Shown in pieces: positions 35,578 to 44,643 of a stretch of 64,000 nucleotides of DNA (position 1 is its first letter; each line of letters starts with the position of its first letter). Source of the stretch: Morganella psychrotolerans (GTDB taxonomy: Bacteria > Pseudomonadota > Gammaproteobacteria > Enterobacterales > Enterobacteriaceae); the NCBI RefSeq assembly GCF_001676155.1, contig NZ_LZEW01000034.1:1-64000 (forward strand). Reading direction: 5' to 3'. The notes beneath the pieces are model-generated. The model made no database searches and was not told the origin of the DNA. It saw only the letters and a program-made list of their open reading frames with translations. Position numbers and translations under genes: made by a program.

Positions 35578-36282
35578 TTAGCCTAAAAGTTGTTCCTGTG
35601 CTGCAATTTGTGCCACCGGAAGATGTGACTTGCCCTTCAAATACTGATAGCGGAAGTAGATAAAGTGATCCAGCAGCTGTTTTCCGGCAGCGCTATCGCC
35701 CGCCATGATTAATGCAGCAGCCGCCACTTCGGCAGTACAGTGCTGATCTTCCCGCGCCGCGACCCGCAGCAGATAATCTTTTTGCGCAATGTCATTGATC
35801 GACAACAGCGGAATATCATTAAGATACGGGCTTTTGCGGAACATTTTACGCGCTTCGGGCCAGGTGCCATCAAGCAGAATAAACAGCGGCGGTTTGGTAT
35901 TTTCCGGCACATCTGTGAATACCCGGCGCGGTGGTGTGGCATACGCCTGCGGGAAAATCAGGTACGGCTGACGGGACGGGTCACGCAGAAGTGTCAGCAG
36001 CGCCTCATCAGGATCGGTTCGTGACCACATGAAGGCCTGAGTATCGGGCAATATATCGGCAATAAGTTTTCCGGTATTGCTGGGTTTGAGCGGCTCGGTA
36101 TCATACATCAGCAGACAGAACTGACTGCGTGCCGGCTGTGTTTTTATGGTGTCACACAAACAATTTTTTTCCGGTAACAGGCAGTCATTACAACGTGTTA
36201 CACGACATCCCCGTGCGCGGAACGGGCGGGTGGATTGCATCAGGCGGCGCTGACGTAACTGGTGAACTGAATTGGTCTTCAT
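35578..36282 (-). CDS. tapT: tRNA-uridine aminocarboxypropyltransferase (DTW domain)
   Basis: 234 residues from the ATG at 36280-36282 (MKTNSVHQLRQRRL), chosen by alignment with the E. coli YfiP start although the ribosome site is weak; longer starts at 36318 and 36345 exist. Four N-terminal cysteines (CRVTRCNDCLLPEKNCLC) probably bind zinc, and the signature LDGTWPEARKMFRKSPYL is present. It forms acp3U at position 47 of tRNA using S-adenosylmethionine. Confidence 0.94.
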   Translation of the reverse strand: MKTNSVHQLRQRRLMQSTRPFRARGCRVTRCNDCLLPEKNCLCDTIKTQPARSQFCLLMYDTEPLKPSNTGKLIADILPDTQAFMWSRTDPDEALLTLLRDPSRQPYLIFPQAYATPPRRVFTDVPENTKPPLFILLDGTWPEARKMFRKSPYLNDIPLLSINDIAQKDYLLRVAAREDQHCTAEVAAAALIMAGDSAAGKQLLDHFIYFRYQYLKGKSHLPVAQIAAQEQLLG

Positions 36283-36463
36283 CTTTATCGGCTGGTCTTC
36301 ACAAAAAACAGTATGCATTGTACTGTTATCGCTGCACAATAGCATGATTTTTCGCGGAGGTGCCTGAGTTCAGCGCCTCCGGCGGGGGCGGCCGGTTATG
36401 ATAACTGGTAAGTCCGGCTGACATCGGGTAATCTTCGCCCCCGGAATGGCGTGGGAGAGAGAC

Positions 36464-37543
36464 ATGAACGATTCTTATAGTGGTAAAAACGGCAAAGTTA
36501 AAGTGATGTATGTCCGCAGTGAGGACAAACCGGATAGTCAGAAAAAATCTGACGGACGTGGCGGCAGAGGACCTGACCGTGGCGATCGTAATAACCGGGG
36601 TCAGCGTAATGATCGCAATGACCGTAATGATCGCGGCGACCGCAATGATCGTGGTGATCGCAGAGGGCAGAGTGCCTATTCTGAAGATGAACGCTCACCA
36701 TGGAAAACGGTTTCCCGTCAGCCTAAAGAGGGTGAAGAGGGACTGGTTCCGGATCACGGTGGTATCAGTGGTAAAAGCCAGATAGACCCGGCTCAGCTGC
36801 GTCGCCAGCGTCAGGAAGAAACCCGGATCTACGGTGAAAATGCCTGTCAGGCTATGTTCCGCAGCCGCCCTGAGCGCATTGTCCGCGCCTGGTTTGAGCA
36901 ATCTGTTACGCCGCGTTTTCGCGATGCACTGATATGGATGGCGGCAAACCGCAAAGCCTATCATGTGGTTGAAGAAGACGAACTGGCGAAAGCATCCGGT
37001 ACAGAACATCACGGCGGCGTTTGCTTCCTGATTAAAAAACGCAGCGGTGTGAGTGCAGAAAGTTATCTGCAAACCGCCGGTGAAAAGGATTGCGTGCTGG
37101 CACTGGAAAATGTTGCTAATCCGCATAACCTCGGCGGGATCATGCGCAGTTGTGCGCATTTCGGTGTTAACGGTGTGATTTTACAGGACTCGTCATTGCT
37201 GGAGTCTGGTGCGGCTGTCCGTACTGCGGAAGGCGGTGCGGAGCATCTGGTCGGGATTGATGCTGATGGTTTAACCGGCACACTGGATACTTTCCGCAAG
37301 CAGGGTTACGCCATCATTACCACCTCCAGCCATAAAGGCAGCACTGATCTGGCGAAAGCCGACCTGCCTGCAAAAATGGTACTGGTTCTGGGCGAAGAGA
37401 GTGATGGCCTGAGCGATTCCGTCTGGGAAGGCGGTGATATGCGTCTGTCCGTCGGCGGTACAGGTAATGTGGAAAGCCTGAACGTTTCTGTTGCGACCGG
37501 TATTATTCTGGCGCGCTGGTGGCAGCAAAATAAAGTCGGTTAA
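36464..37543 (+). CDS. yfiF: SpoU/TrmH-family RNA methyltransferase YfiF
   Basis: 359 residues from the ATG at 36464 ([21 protein letters not shown]), with GGGAGAGAG upstream; the ATG 18 bases earlier lacks one. Residues 20-75 are a low-complexity basic/acidic stretch of tandem NDR/GDR units. The SpoU substrate-binding domain follows ([36 protein letters not shown]). The SAM-binding knot domain has [36 protein letters not shown] and [15 protein letters not shown]. The exact RNA target is not visible from sequence. Transcribed away from tapT. Confidence 0.94.
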   Translation: MNDSYSGKNGKVKVMYVRSEDKPDSQKKSDGRGGRGPDRGDRNNRGQRNDRNDRNDRGDRNDRGDRRGQSAYSEDERSPWKTVSRQPKEGEEGLVPDHGGISGKSQIDPAQLRRQRQEETRIYGENACQAMFRSRPERIVRAWFEQSVTPRFRDALIWMAANRKAYHVVEEDELAKASGTEHHGGVCFLIKKRSGVSAESYLQTAGEKDCVLALENVANPHNLGGIMRSCAHFGVNGVILQDSSLLESGAAVRTAEGGAEHLVGIDADGLTGTLDTFRKQGYAIITTSSHKGSTDLAKADLPAKMVLVLGEESDGLSDSVWEGGDMRLSVGGTGNVESLNVSVATGIILARWWQQNKVG

Positions 37544-37548
37544 TGTTA

Positions 37549-37672
37549 TATACCCAACGTCATTCAGGATGCAGGAAGGCGGCAAGCTCCGATTGCCGGG
37601 GAGCATACATAAATGTGACCCGGCTGGCTGAGTACCGCCAACGAACCTGCGGTTTGAATGAATAAGGGTATA
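37549..37672. repeat. ERIC-like palindromic element (124 bp)
   Basis: Same termini (TATACCCAACGTCATTCAGG ... AATGAATAAGGGTATA) and core as the copy at 32763. It begins 6 bases after the yfiF stop, between that gene and its terminator, at the boundary where E. coli-like synteny ends. Confidence 0.85.
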
Positions 37673-37686
37673 TTACGGACTATCAG

Positions 37687-37711
37687 CCCGGTCATTATGA
37701 CCGGGTTTTTT
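37687..37711 (+). terminator. Intrinsic terminator of yfiF
   Basis: CCCGGTCA/TGACCGGG stem with TTA loop followed by T6 on the plus strand. The yfiF transcript would carry the ERIC-like hairpin in its 3' end before reaching it. Confidence 0.88.
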
Positions 37712-38186
37712 AATTGATTAAATGCACGGTAAGCAGATTTTTAACCGCACCTGAATCCAGCGCCTTATGATACGTATATGAATTTTCAGAATAAATATCA
37801 AGAGGACGCCATTTTCTGATTCGCCCGTCATCCAGCGTGATTTTTCCTGCCATCAAAATCCGGTGTTGACGATCAATTAATCGTTCAAATACCTTTTCCG
37901 GAATGTAATGTTGCAGGTTATTGGTTGGTAACGACGGCAGTATACAATTCACCATTTCCGGTTTTTTATTATGAATATAAAAATATACTTCACCTGTAAC
38001 GCACAGGTAAATATCACGTGTTTTGTTATGACGAAAATAGTAGTGATCGTCGATTTTAGTCAGATGATAATCTGTTAATGCATTATCACGCAGCTTAGCA
38101 TGTCCTCCCGGCAGATAATTATGAATATCCCATTTAGGAATATTAACTCGGTTTATTAGTTTATCTAGCAATTCAGATATGGACAC
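37710..38186 (-). CDS. Unknown protein, member of a local two-gene family
   Basis: 158 residues with a GTG start at 38184-38186 (MSISELLDKLINRVNIPKWD); an upstream in-frame stop leaves little alternative. No signal peptide or membrane span. Resemblance to the neighbouring product of 38375-38853 is clear: D-Y/F-x-LT-x-x-D-x-x-YY, then G-x-V-x-FYI, then IL-M/L-AG...G-R...W, and a shared end LLxxHLI. I do not recognise the family. The AG-x-h..DGRIRKW..Y stretch vaguely recalls a motif at the end of some predicted effector domains, but that is weak. It sits between two ERIC-like elements. Confidence 0.65.
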   Translation of the reverse strand: MSISELLDKLINRVNIPKWDIHNYLPGGHAKLRDNALTDYHLTKIDDHYYFRHNKTRDIYLCVTGEVYFYIHNKKPEMVNCILPSLPTNNLQHYIPEKVFERLIDRQHRILMAGKITLDDGRIRKWRPLDIYSENSYTYHKALDSGAVKNLLTVHLIN

Positions 38187-38280
38187 CCTTGCTGCCTATT
38201 CCTTAAAATTTTAATGGCGTACTTTACATTTATTTCATTATTACACTATATAATAAATCGTTTGTTTATTTATAAAAAAC

Positions 38281-38306
38281 AAAAAAACCATGCCGAAGCA
38301 TGGTGC
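38281..38306 (-). terminator. Intrinsic terminator of the second unknown gene
   Basis: CCATGC/GCATGG stem with TTCG-type loop followed by T7 on the minus strand, about 70 bases after the stop at 38375. Confidence 0.88.
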
Positions 38307-38374
38307 AAATTTGCAATAAAAATAAAATAGGTATGGCAGGCAGTTATTAATACATCTACATCATGACGTTCTCC

Positions 38375-38853
38375 TTAACGAATTAAATGCAGTGGTAATA
38401 AACGGTTAATGGATGGTGATTTTAATATGGACATATGGAACTCATTCTGTGAACTATATTTGTCGGATAAATACCAATGGGTCATTCGTCCATGACAAAA
38501 ATGTGCAGCACCCGCCAGCAGGATATCATTTTCAGATTCCATCCGTGATAACTGAGTGCGCAGGCTCAGGTCTGTTTCTGTGATGTATTGACTATCGGCC
38601 TGAGTCTGTGCCATGCGGATCATCACACCATGGTGATGATGACTGATATAGAAACAGATAACGCCGTTTAAAGCAGGATAATGAATGTTAGTGCTGCTAT
38701 TAATAATGTAATAACTATTATCCTGACGAGTTAATATAAAATCACCAGTTTTGTTGGTTTCTGTTTTTTTTGTTTTTTTAATGTTGAAAATAATGTGATT
38801 AATTTATTTTCTGAATCTGATGGTGTATTTTTGTTTTCTGTTGGCATTGTCAT
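38375..38853 (-). pseudogene. Frameshifted paralogue of the neighbouring unknown gene
   Basis: A start ATG at 38851-38853 behind AAGGA opens MTMPTENKNTPSDSENKLITLFSTLKK, which soon stops. The rest (KTETNKTGDFILTRQDNSYYIIN through ISHHHHGVMIRMAQTQ to LLPLHLIR at 38375) lies in another frame. The break falls at two adjacent A runs (T8 at 38764-38771 and T7 at 38773-38779 on the plus strand). The frame is restored by removing one A from each run (158 residues, the same as the paralogue) or by adding one. It is similar along its length to the 37710-38186 product. Function unknown. Confidence 0.68.
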
Positions 38854-39012
38854 AAACATCCTTGTTTATATCTGTTTTCTGTCCGTGAAAAAAGAATAGC
38901 AGGATGAACGTTTTAGGTGCAAGTAAATAATGTGTTAATAAAATCTTGTTTCCTTTTTATTTAATTAATTACATTCTGAATTTATTGTTTAATTTTATTT
39001 CCCGCCTGAATG

Positions 39013-39034
39013 TAAAAAGGCACCGAAGTGCCTT
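39013..39034 (-). terminator. Intrinsic terminator for the emrAB operon
   Basis: AAGGCAC/GTGCCTT stem with TTCG-type loop followed by T5 on the minus strand. An ERIC-like element lies between it and the emrB stop. Confidence 0.78.
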
Positions 39035-39037
39035 ATT

Positions 39038-39163
39038 TATACCCTTATTCATTCAAACTGCAGGTTCGTTGGCGGCGCTCAGCCCGCCGGGTCACATACT
39101 GATGTATGCTCCCCGGCAGCCGGAGCTTGCCGCCTGCCTGCACCTTGAATGACGCTGGGTATA
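39038..39163. repeat. ERIC-like palindromic element (126 bp)
   Basis: TATACCCTTATTCATTCAAA start and GACGCTGGGTATA end, with a core (GGTCACATACTGATGTATGCTC) very close to the central ERIC inverted repeat. It begins 9 bases past the emrB stop, opposite in orientation to the copies at 32763 and 37549. Confidence 0.87.
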
Positions 39164-39171
39164 TATACTTG

Positions 39172-40704
39172 CTAATGCGCACCACCGCCACCGCCACCCG
39201 CGGTAAAAGGCGGTCTGGCGAACCAGACCAGCAGTGTCAGTACCAGGAATACCCCTGCGGATAACCAAAAGATCTCATTAGCCGATATTATCAGCGCCTG
39301 ATCGGTGATGATTTTTGCGATATACGCAGACGACTGCTGTTGCGTCATCCCCATTTCACCCAGAGTGTGGTACATCTGTTGCGAGTCGGGGTTAAACGGG
39401 TTGATGTGTTCCGCAAAATTGGCGTGATGCATGGATTCCCGCTGAGTCCACATGGTGGTGGTAATTGAGGTTCCGATAGCCCCGGCCAGTGTTCTCAGGA
39501 AGTTTGACAGACTGGATGCCGATGCCATTTTCTCCGGCGGCAGACCGGAGAGTGTAATGGTGGTCAGCGGCATAAAGAAACAGGCAATTGCCAGCCCCTG
39601 GAAAAACTGTGGCCAGGCGGCGGTGGCAAAGTCCATTCCCGGTTCAAATGTATATGCCCGCCAGTAGTAGCAGACGGTATACATAATGAAGCTGAATGTC
39701 ACAATGATCCGGTAATCAATTTTATGGGCATATTTGCCGATAATCGGCGTTATCAGCAGTGGCAGTATCCCGATTGGTGCGGAAGCCAGCCCGGCCTGGG
39801 TCGCGGTATAACCGAATACCCCCTGTAACAGTTGCGGTAACAGAACAATTGTCCCGAAATAGAGCATATAGGCAAGGCTCAGGCTGAGACAGCCGATGGT
39901 AAAGTTCCGGCTCTTAAACAGTGACAAATCCACGACCGGGTGGTCATCGGTCAGTTCCCAGACAATCAGGAAGATGATGGCGATAACGGCAATAACCGTA
40001 AGGACTATTATCTCTGTGGAGTTAAACCAATCCAGCTCTTTGCCCTGGTCGAGCATAATTTGCAGGCAGCCGATACCAAGAACCAGTAAAACCAGCCCGA
40101 CCGTATCTATCGGACGGATTTCTGTTTTTGTTTCGCGGCCTTTCAGGGTTTTTGCTGTCAGCATCATTATCACAATACCAAAGGGTACGTTGATAAAGAA
40201 AATCCAGCCCCAGTGATAGTTATCACTGATATAACCGCCGAGAATAGGCCCGCAGATAGGGGCGACCACAATCGTCATCGACCAGAGCGCAAGCGCCATT
40301 GCGCGTTTTGCGGGGGGATAGTTATTCAGCAGCAGGCTTTGCGATAACGGAATCAGGGGACCGGCAACCAGCCCCTGGATAACCCGGAAAAAAATCAGCA
40401 TGCCTAAGCTGTCGGAGATCCCGCACAACCAGGACGAAATGGCGAACAGGGCGGTAGACCACATAAACAGCCGCACTTCCCCGAACCGTTTTGCCAGCCA
40501 GCCGGTGATCGGGATAGAAATGGCGTTTGCGACACCAAAGGAGGTAATCACCCAGATGCCCTGCGAGTTTGATGAACCCAGGTTACCTGAAATGGTCGGG
40601 ATTGCCACATTGGCAATGGTGGAGTCGAGTACCTGCATAAAGGTTGCCAGCGACAGGGCAATCGTCATCCAGGCCAGTCTTGCTCCGCTCAGTGGCGCTT
40701 GCAT
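39172..40704 (-). CDS. emrB: Multidrug efflux MFS transporter EmrB (14 TMS)
   Basis: 510 residues. DHA2-family pump with the antiporter motif around DSTIANVAIPTISGNL in the first helix, ITGWLAKRFGEVRLF in loop 2-3 and about 14 hydrophobic spans. The tail is glycine-rich (AGGGGGGAH). With EmrA and an outer-membrane channel it exports hydrophobic drugs and uncouplers. It follows emrA by 12 bases. Confidence 0.95.
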   Translation of the reverse strand: MQAPLSGARLAWMTIALSLATFMQVLDSTIANVAIPTISGNLGSSNSQGIWVITSFGVANAISIPITGWLAKRFGEVRLFMWSTALFAISSWLCGISDSLGMLIFFRVIQGLVAGPLIPLSQSLLLNNYPPAKRAMALALWSMTIVVAPICGPILGGYISDNYHWGWIFFINVPFGIVIMMLTAKTLKGRETKTEIRPIDTVGLVLLVLGIGCLQIMLDQGKELDWFNSTEIIVLTVIAVIAIIFLIVWELTDDHPVVDLSLFKSRNFTIGCLSLSLAYMLYFGTIVLLPQLLQGVFGYTATQAGLASAPIGILPLLITPIIGKYAHKIDYRIIVTFSFIMYTVCYYWRAYTFEPGMDFATAAWPQFFQGLAIACFFMPLTTITLSGLPPEKMASASSLSNFLRTLAGAIGTSITTTMWTQRESMHHANFAEHINPFNPDSQQMYHTLGEMGMTQQQSSAYIAKIITDQALIISANEIFWLSAGVFLVLTLLVWFARPPFTAGGGGGGAH

Positions 40705-40716
40705 AGCCCTGACTCC

Positions 40717-41895
40717 TTACTGACCGGCATTGTGTTTAATAATGTCAGCGATTATCTGATCCGCAGGCTGCATATCAATGCTCAGTGCATTGGTATGATA
40801 TGCCGGTGTTGTACGTACATTTTGTGACAGCACCGGGCCTTGCGTATTTTGTGTGTCGACAGTCACCTCACCGGAAAGTCCGATACGCAGCGGGTATTGC
40901 TCCAGTTCTGCCGGGTCCAGTGAAATACGGACAGGCAGGCGCTGAACCACTTTTATCCAGTTACCGCTGGCATTTTGTGCGGGGAGCAGTGAAAAGGCGC
41001 TGCCGGTTCCCATGTCCAGTCCGGTGACTGTGCCGTGAAAGACAATGTCATCACCGTAGAAGTCGGTTATTACCTTAACGGGTTGTCCGATACGCATGGC
41101 GCTGAGTTGTGTTTCTTTGAAATTGGCATCAATCCACATTCCTTTTGCCGGGACGACGGCCATCAGCGGGGTGGACGGGCTGATTTGCGCACCGACCTGC
41201 ACACTGCGCCGGGAAACATAGCCATCGACCGGGCTGCGGATATCGGTTCGCGCCAGTGCCAGCCAGGCATTGCGTACTTCTGTGGCAGCCTGTTTTACAG
41301 CCGGTTGTTCATTCAGCGGTGTATCCAGAATAAATGCTTTGTTAGCATTAAACAGTTCAGTGGCGACATCCAGCTGCGCTTTGGCGCTGACGACGGCTTC
41401 ACGGGCATGTTGCAGCTCTTCTTTGCCGATCACATTCTGCGCCCCGAGGACTTCACGGCGCTTCAGATCGTTTTGTAAACGGGAGAGTTCTGAGCGACGC
41501 ACTTCAATCCCGGCCTGCAACTGGCGGCTGTTAACCATCTGCTGGCGGGTCTGGCGGACACTGTTTGCCAGGCTAATCTGTGCTTTATCCAGTGCCAGTT
41601 CTGCATCCCGCTTATCGAGCTGAACCAGCAGCGAGCCTGCGGTAACATAGTCTGTATTATCAGCACTCACGGTGGTGACACTGCCGGAAACCTGTGACAT
41701 AACAATCACCTGATTACCGGTGATATACGCATTATCCGTAGATTCGTGGTGACGGAGTACGGTAAACCAATATGCGGTATACGCCGCACCAAGCAGGATG
41801 AAGAGTAACGTCAGTAACATCAGGGTATTACGGCGTTGTCGTTTTTTGTTACGGACCTGGGGTTTTGTAGCCTGAGTTTCCTCACTGACACTCAT
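40717..41895 (-). CDS. emrA: Multidrug efflux membrane-fusion protein EmrA
   Basis: 392 residues (MSVSEETQATKPQVRNKKRQRRN), start behind GGAG. One N-terminal membrane span (TLMLLTLLFILLGAAYTAYWF) is followed by the HlyD-type barrel-sandwich and a long coiled-coil hairpin around residues 90-205. The signature DNAYITGNQVIVMSQVSGSV is present. Periplasmic adaptor for EmrB. Confidence 0.95.
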   Translation of the reverse strand: MSVSEETQATKPQVRNKKRQRRNTLMLLTLLFILLGAAYTAYWFTVLRHHESTDNAYITGNQVIVMSQVSGSVTTVSADNTDYVTAGSLLVQLDKRDAELALDKAQISLANSVRQTRQQMVNSRQLQAGIEVRRSELSRLQNDLKRREVLGAQNVIGKEELQHAREAVVSAKAQLDVATELFNANKAFILDTPLNEQPAVKQAATEVRNAWLALARTDIRSPVDGYVSRRSVQVGAQISPSTPLMAVVPAKGMWIDANFKETQLSAMRIGQPVKVITDFYGDDIVFHGTVTGLDMGTGSAFSLLPAQNASGNWIKVVQRLPVRISLDPAELEQYPLRIGLSGEVTVDTQNTQGPVLSQNVRTTPAYHTNALSIDMQPADQIIADIIKHNAGQ

Positions 41896-41957
41896 CAGTT
41901 TTCTCCGGATATATTTCTTATTTTAAGGTGTTTTTTATGGCATTTCAGGTAACTGAT

Positions 41958-42027
41958 CCGGCAATTTAGCCGGTAACAGGAACAGGCTTGCGGTTGTCGT
42001 AACTGTTGTATACGACAACCGCAAGCC
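41958..42027 (-). promoter_or_regulatory. Two hairpins in the emrR-emrA intergenic region
   Basis: A perfect 17-bp inverted repeat (arms 41985-42001 and 42011-42027, 9-base loop) and a smaller CCGGC/GCCGG hairpin (41958-41973) lie between emrR and emrA, about 65-130 bases before the emrA start. There is no T run, so it is not a simple terminator. It could be an mRNA-processing or attenuation element, or an inserted repeat. Confidence 0.5.
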
Positions 42028-42165
42028 CTGATGGCAGTACATCAATTGATGTCAGGAAATGTCAGCCTGTGAAGAATAAATGATCCGGGCCAACAGGAAA
42101 GGATTTTTTGCGCCTTCGTGTTGAGAAAAGCTCGTATTCATTAACCTTAAACAATAAAAGGTTAT

Positions 42166-42681
42166 TTAGTTATCGTTCTTATCCAGCTGGATAAGCAGTT
42201 TGCGCATCAGTTTTTCCAGGCTTTTCTGTTCACCTTCTTCCAGAGCAGACCAGATATGGCGCAGTGCATCATGCTGAGGCGGCAGCAGACTGTGCAGAAA
42301 ATCCGTTCCTTTATCCGTCAGATGCAGATGCAGGCAACGGCGGTCATTGTGGCTCTCTTTGCGCTCAATCCAGCCATTTTTCTCCAGTTCATCCGCAATA
42401 CGGGTTGCATTTGTGCGGGAAGAGCCGAGTGCGGCACTCAGTTCAGATGGCTGAATACTGTGTGATTCTTTAGTATCAAGGATCATCAGTGCCATAAATA
42501 ACGTTTCGTTTATGCCCTGAGATTTCAGCATACTGTTACGCTTTTCTAATAATTTGCTCTGAACGTGCATTGAGAGCCGGGTCAGTAAAATTTCCTGATA
42601 CGGTAAGTCTGCACCCAGGCTTTTTTGCTGTGATATACGGCTGTTGAGCAACTCTTCTGTCGGTGTAAATGAACTTTCCAT
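42166..42681 (-). CDS. emrR: MarR-family repressor EmrR (MprA)
   Basis: 171 residues ([21 protein letters not shown]). A winged helix with [45 protein letters not shown] spans recognition helix and wing. It represses the emrRAB operon and releases DNA on binding hydrophobic drugs in E. coli. Located upstream of emrA with a 270-base gap, longer than in E. coli. Confidence 0.94.
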   Translation of the reverse strand: MESSFTPTEELLNSRISQQKSLGADLPYQEILLTRLSMHVQSKLLEKRNSMLKSQGINETLFMALMILDTKESHSIQPSELSAALGSSRTNATRIADELEKNGWIERKESHNDRRCLHLHLTDKGTDFLHSLLPPQHDALRHIWSALEEGEQKSLEKLMRKLLIQLDKNDN

Positions 42682-43130
42682 TATTGAGATACCTTATTAG
42701 TTTCTGTTGGTACGATAACTTAGCTATCACCCGGCTGAATGGTCAGCTAAAAGATTAATTTAACAATTATAGCAGGTTAATATCACGATGTTTCGTTTGA
42801 TAATGATAACTGATTCATAAATTTTGTGAATGTTATTTGTAAAAAACACGTATTTTTTAGCAAATCACTTACATTGTTGCTACAGAGTGATTGATCTCAA
42901 TTATGCGTAATTTCCGCGACATAAATGGCGTCAATTTTTATTAGCGACCTATTGCATTGAATAAGATGTAATGGGTCACATTGCCGTTATGGTAGTGATT
43001 ATCGCTGTGGTATCTATTTTACGTGGTCGAAAATTATTTTCTTTGATTAACTGTGTTATTTGTAACTTTTTATGAAGGGATAATCTACAGACGGTAGATT
43101 ATTATTCGAGATTCGTTCAGTTTTTGAGTG
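42682..43130. other. Promoter region of emrR
   Basis: About 450 AT-rich bases between emrR and the end of the ygaY-like gene. It should contain the emrR promoter/operator, which I could not place with confidence. One notable structure is a 9-bp inverted repeat (ATAATCTAC...GTAGATTAT, 43080-43102) close to the terminator. No gene seen. Confidence 0.5.
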
Positions 43131-43156
43131 AAAAAAACACCCGAAGGTGTTTTTTT
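43131..43156 (-). terminator. Bidirectional-type terminator at the end of the ygaY-like gene
   Basis: Eleven-base arms A7-CACC / GGTG-T7 around a CGAA loop directly adjoin the stop codon of the MFS gene. Read leftward it is a stem ending in T7. Confidence 0.88.
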
Positions 43157-44392
43157 CAGAGGGAAGCGTTGTCAGGTGCGTGTTGCCTGCACGACGTGTC
43201 TGTTATCTGAGGGACATCATGCTTTTTTCCGGCGAGCCAGATAACCAGTCCTGTCACACTGAGCGCACCGCCGCTGTAACAGACACCTATCCAGCCGTAG
43301 TGGCTGTAAGCATAGCCTGACAGCAGTGAACCGAGTGCGCCGCCTAAAAAATAGCAGGTCATATAACCGGCGGTCAGGCGGCTGCGTGCCTCCGGCATCA
43401 TTCTGTAGAGGGTACTCTGGTTGGTGACGTGAATCGCCTGTACGGCGAGATCAAGAATAACCACACCGGCAATAAATGCCGCGACCGAATACCCGGCAAA
43501 GGCAATCGGAACCCACGAGAGCAGAAGCAGCAACAGACCCGCGCTGGTGGTCTGACGACCTTTGCCTTTATCCACAAAGCGTCCTGCCTGTCCTGCCATC
43601 AGTGCGCCCGCCGCACCCGCCAGACCGAACAGACCAATAGTACTTTCTGAGTAATTAAACGGGTCTGAAGACAGCAGAAATGCCATAGAGGTCCAGAGCA
43701 GACCAAATGACGCAAAGGCAATTGCCCCGAGCGCTGCACGAACCCGTAATACCGGTGTGCGGACAAACAGCACAACAATGGACACCAGCAGTTGTCTGTA
43801 TTTCAGATTAGACACCTGTTTGTATTGCGGCAGACGGAACCAGAGGATCAGTGCGAGCAGGACGAGCAGCCCGGATGCGACCCAATAAATTGTCCGCCAG
43901 CCGCCGAATTCTGCCAGAACACCGGCAACTGTCCGTGCCAGCAGTATCCCGAGCAGCAGCCCGCTCATAATAATCCCGACGGCTTTACCACGGTGCTGCG
44001 GTTTTGCCAGTGTCGCTGCAAGAGGGATAAGCACTTGTGCCACAACAGAGAACATGCCGGCGAGTGCGGTTCCCAGCAATAATTGCCAGAGTGTCTGTGA
44101 CATTGCCGAGATAAGCAGCCCGATTGCCGAAAGCAGCGTCATGGTGACGATAAGGTTACGACGCTCAAATTTGTCGCCGAGCGGAACAATAAACATCAGA
44201 CCGGCGGCATAACTGAGCTGTGCTGCGGTGACAATAAAGCCCGCCATACCGGCAGTGACGCCGAATTGCGTGGCGATAGTATCGAGCAGCGGCTGTGAAT
44301 AGTAATTGCTTGCCACTAATAAACCGGTGGCAATTGCCATCAGGCAGATAAGTCCCGGGGTCAGGACGGCATCAGGTGTCTTTTTTTTTCAT
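43156..44392 (-). pseudogene. ygaY: MFS transporter (YgaY-like), frameshifted in an A9 run right after the start codon
   Basis: The body (MAIATGLLVASNYYSQPLLDTI to the stop at 43156, 394 residues) is a 12-span MFS transporter with the loop 2-3 motif GDKFERRNLIV. Its natural start is the ATG at 44390-44392, but that ATG is followed by nine A and then GACACCTGA, closing the frame after five codons. With eight A it reads MKKKTPDAVLTPGLICLMAIATG continuously, about 411 residues. Position between emrR and proX matches E. coli ygaY, itself described as a pseudogene in K-12. Substrate unknown. The A9 run is a candidate phase-variation switch or a sequencing artefact. Confidence 0.82.
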
Positions 44393-44435
44393 TATGTCCG
44401 GATTTTCAGATGTACGGATTACAGTGATAAAGGCA

Positions 44436-44517
44436 TATACCCAACGTCATTCAAGATGCAGGAAGGCGGCAATCGGAGTGCGGCCAACGCACCTGGAGTT
44501 TGAATGAATAAGGGTAT
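44436..44517. repeat. ERIC-like element, internally deleted (82 bp)
   Basis: Both ends are typical (TATACCCAACGTCATTCAAG ... TTGAATGAATAAGGGTAT) but the central third, including the core hairpin, is missing. A G8 run follows at 44543-44550. It lies between proX and the ygaY-like gene. Confidence 0.82.
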
Positions 44518-44592
44518 TACGGGGCGCTACTATATAGAAACCGGGGGGGGAAGGGGTATTCATTTTGTGAGTTAAATCACATTTCATTGAGC

Positions 44593-44620
44593 AAAAAAAC
44601 AGCCATGCAAGCATGGCTGT
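44593..44620 (-). terminator. Intrinsic terminator of the proVWX operon
   Basis: ACAGCCATGC/GCATGGCTGT perfect 10-bp stem followed by T7 on the minus strand, just after the proX stop at 44644. Confidence 0.94.
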
Positions 44621-44643
44621 GAGGTATAAAAACTAAAAATTGA

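Noticed and set aside
43080-43102. Inverted repeat ATAATCTAC/GTAGATTAT as an EmrR operator
   Set aside because: It lies about 400 bases upstream of emrR, next to the ygaY-like terminator, too far for a simple operator; left only as a note in the intergenic entry.
44543-44550. G8 run near the proX terminator as a phase-variable promoter spacer
   Set aside because: It lies downstream of proX and well upstream (over 150 bases) of the ygaY-like start with no promoter boxes around it; no functional link is evident.
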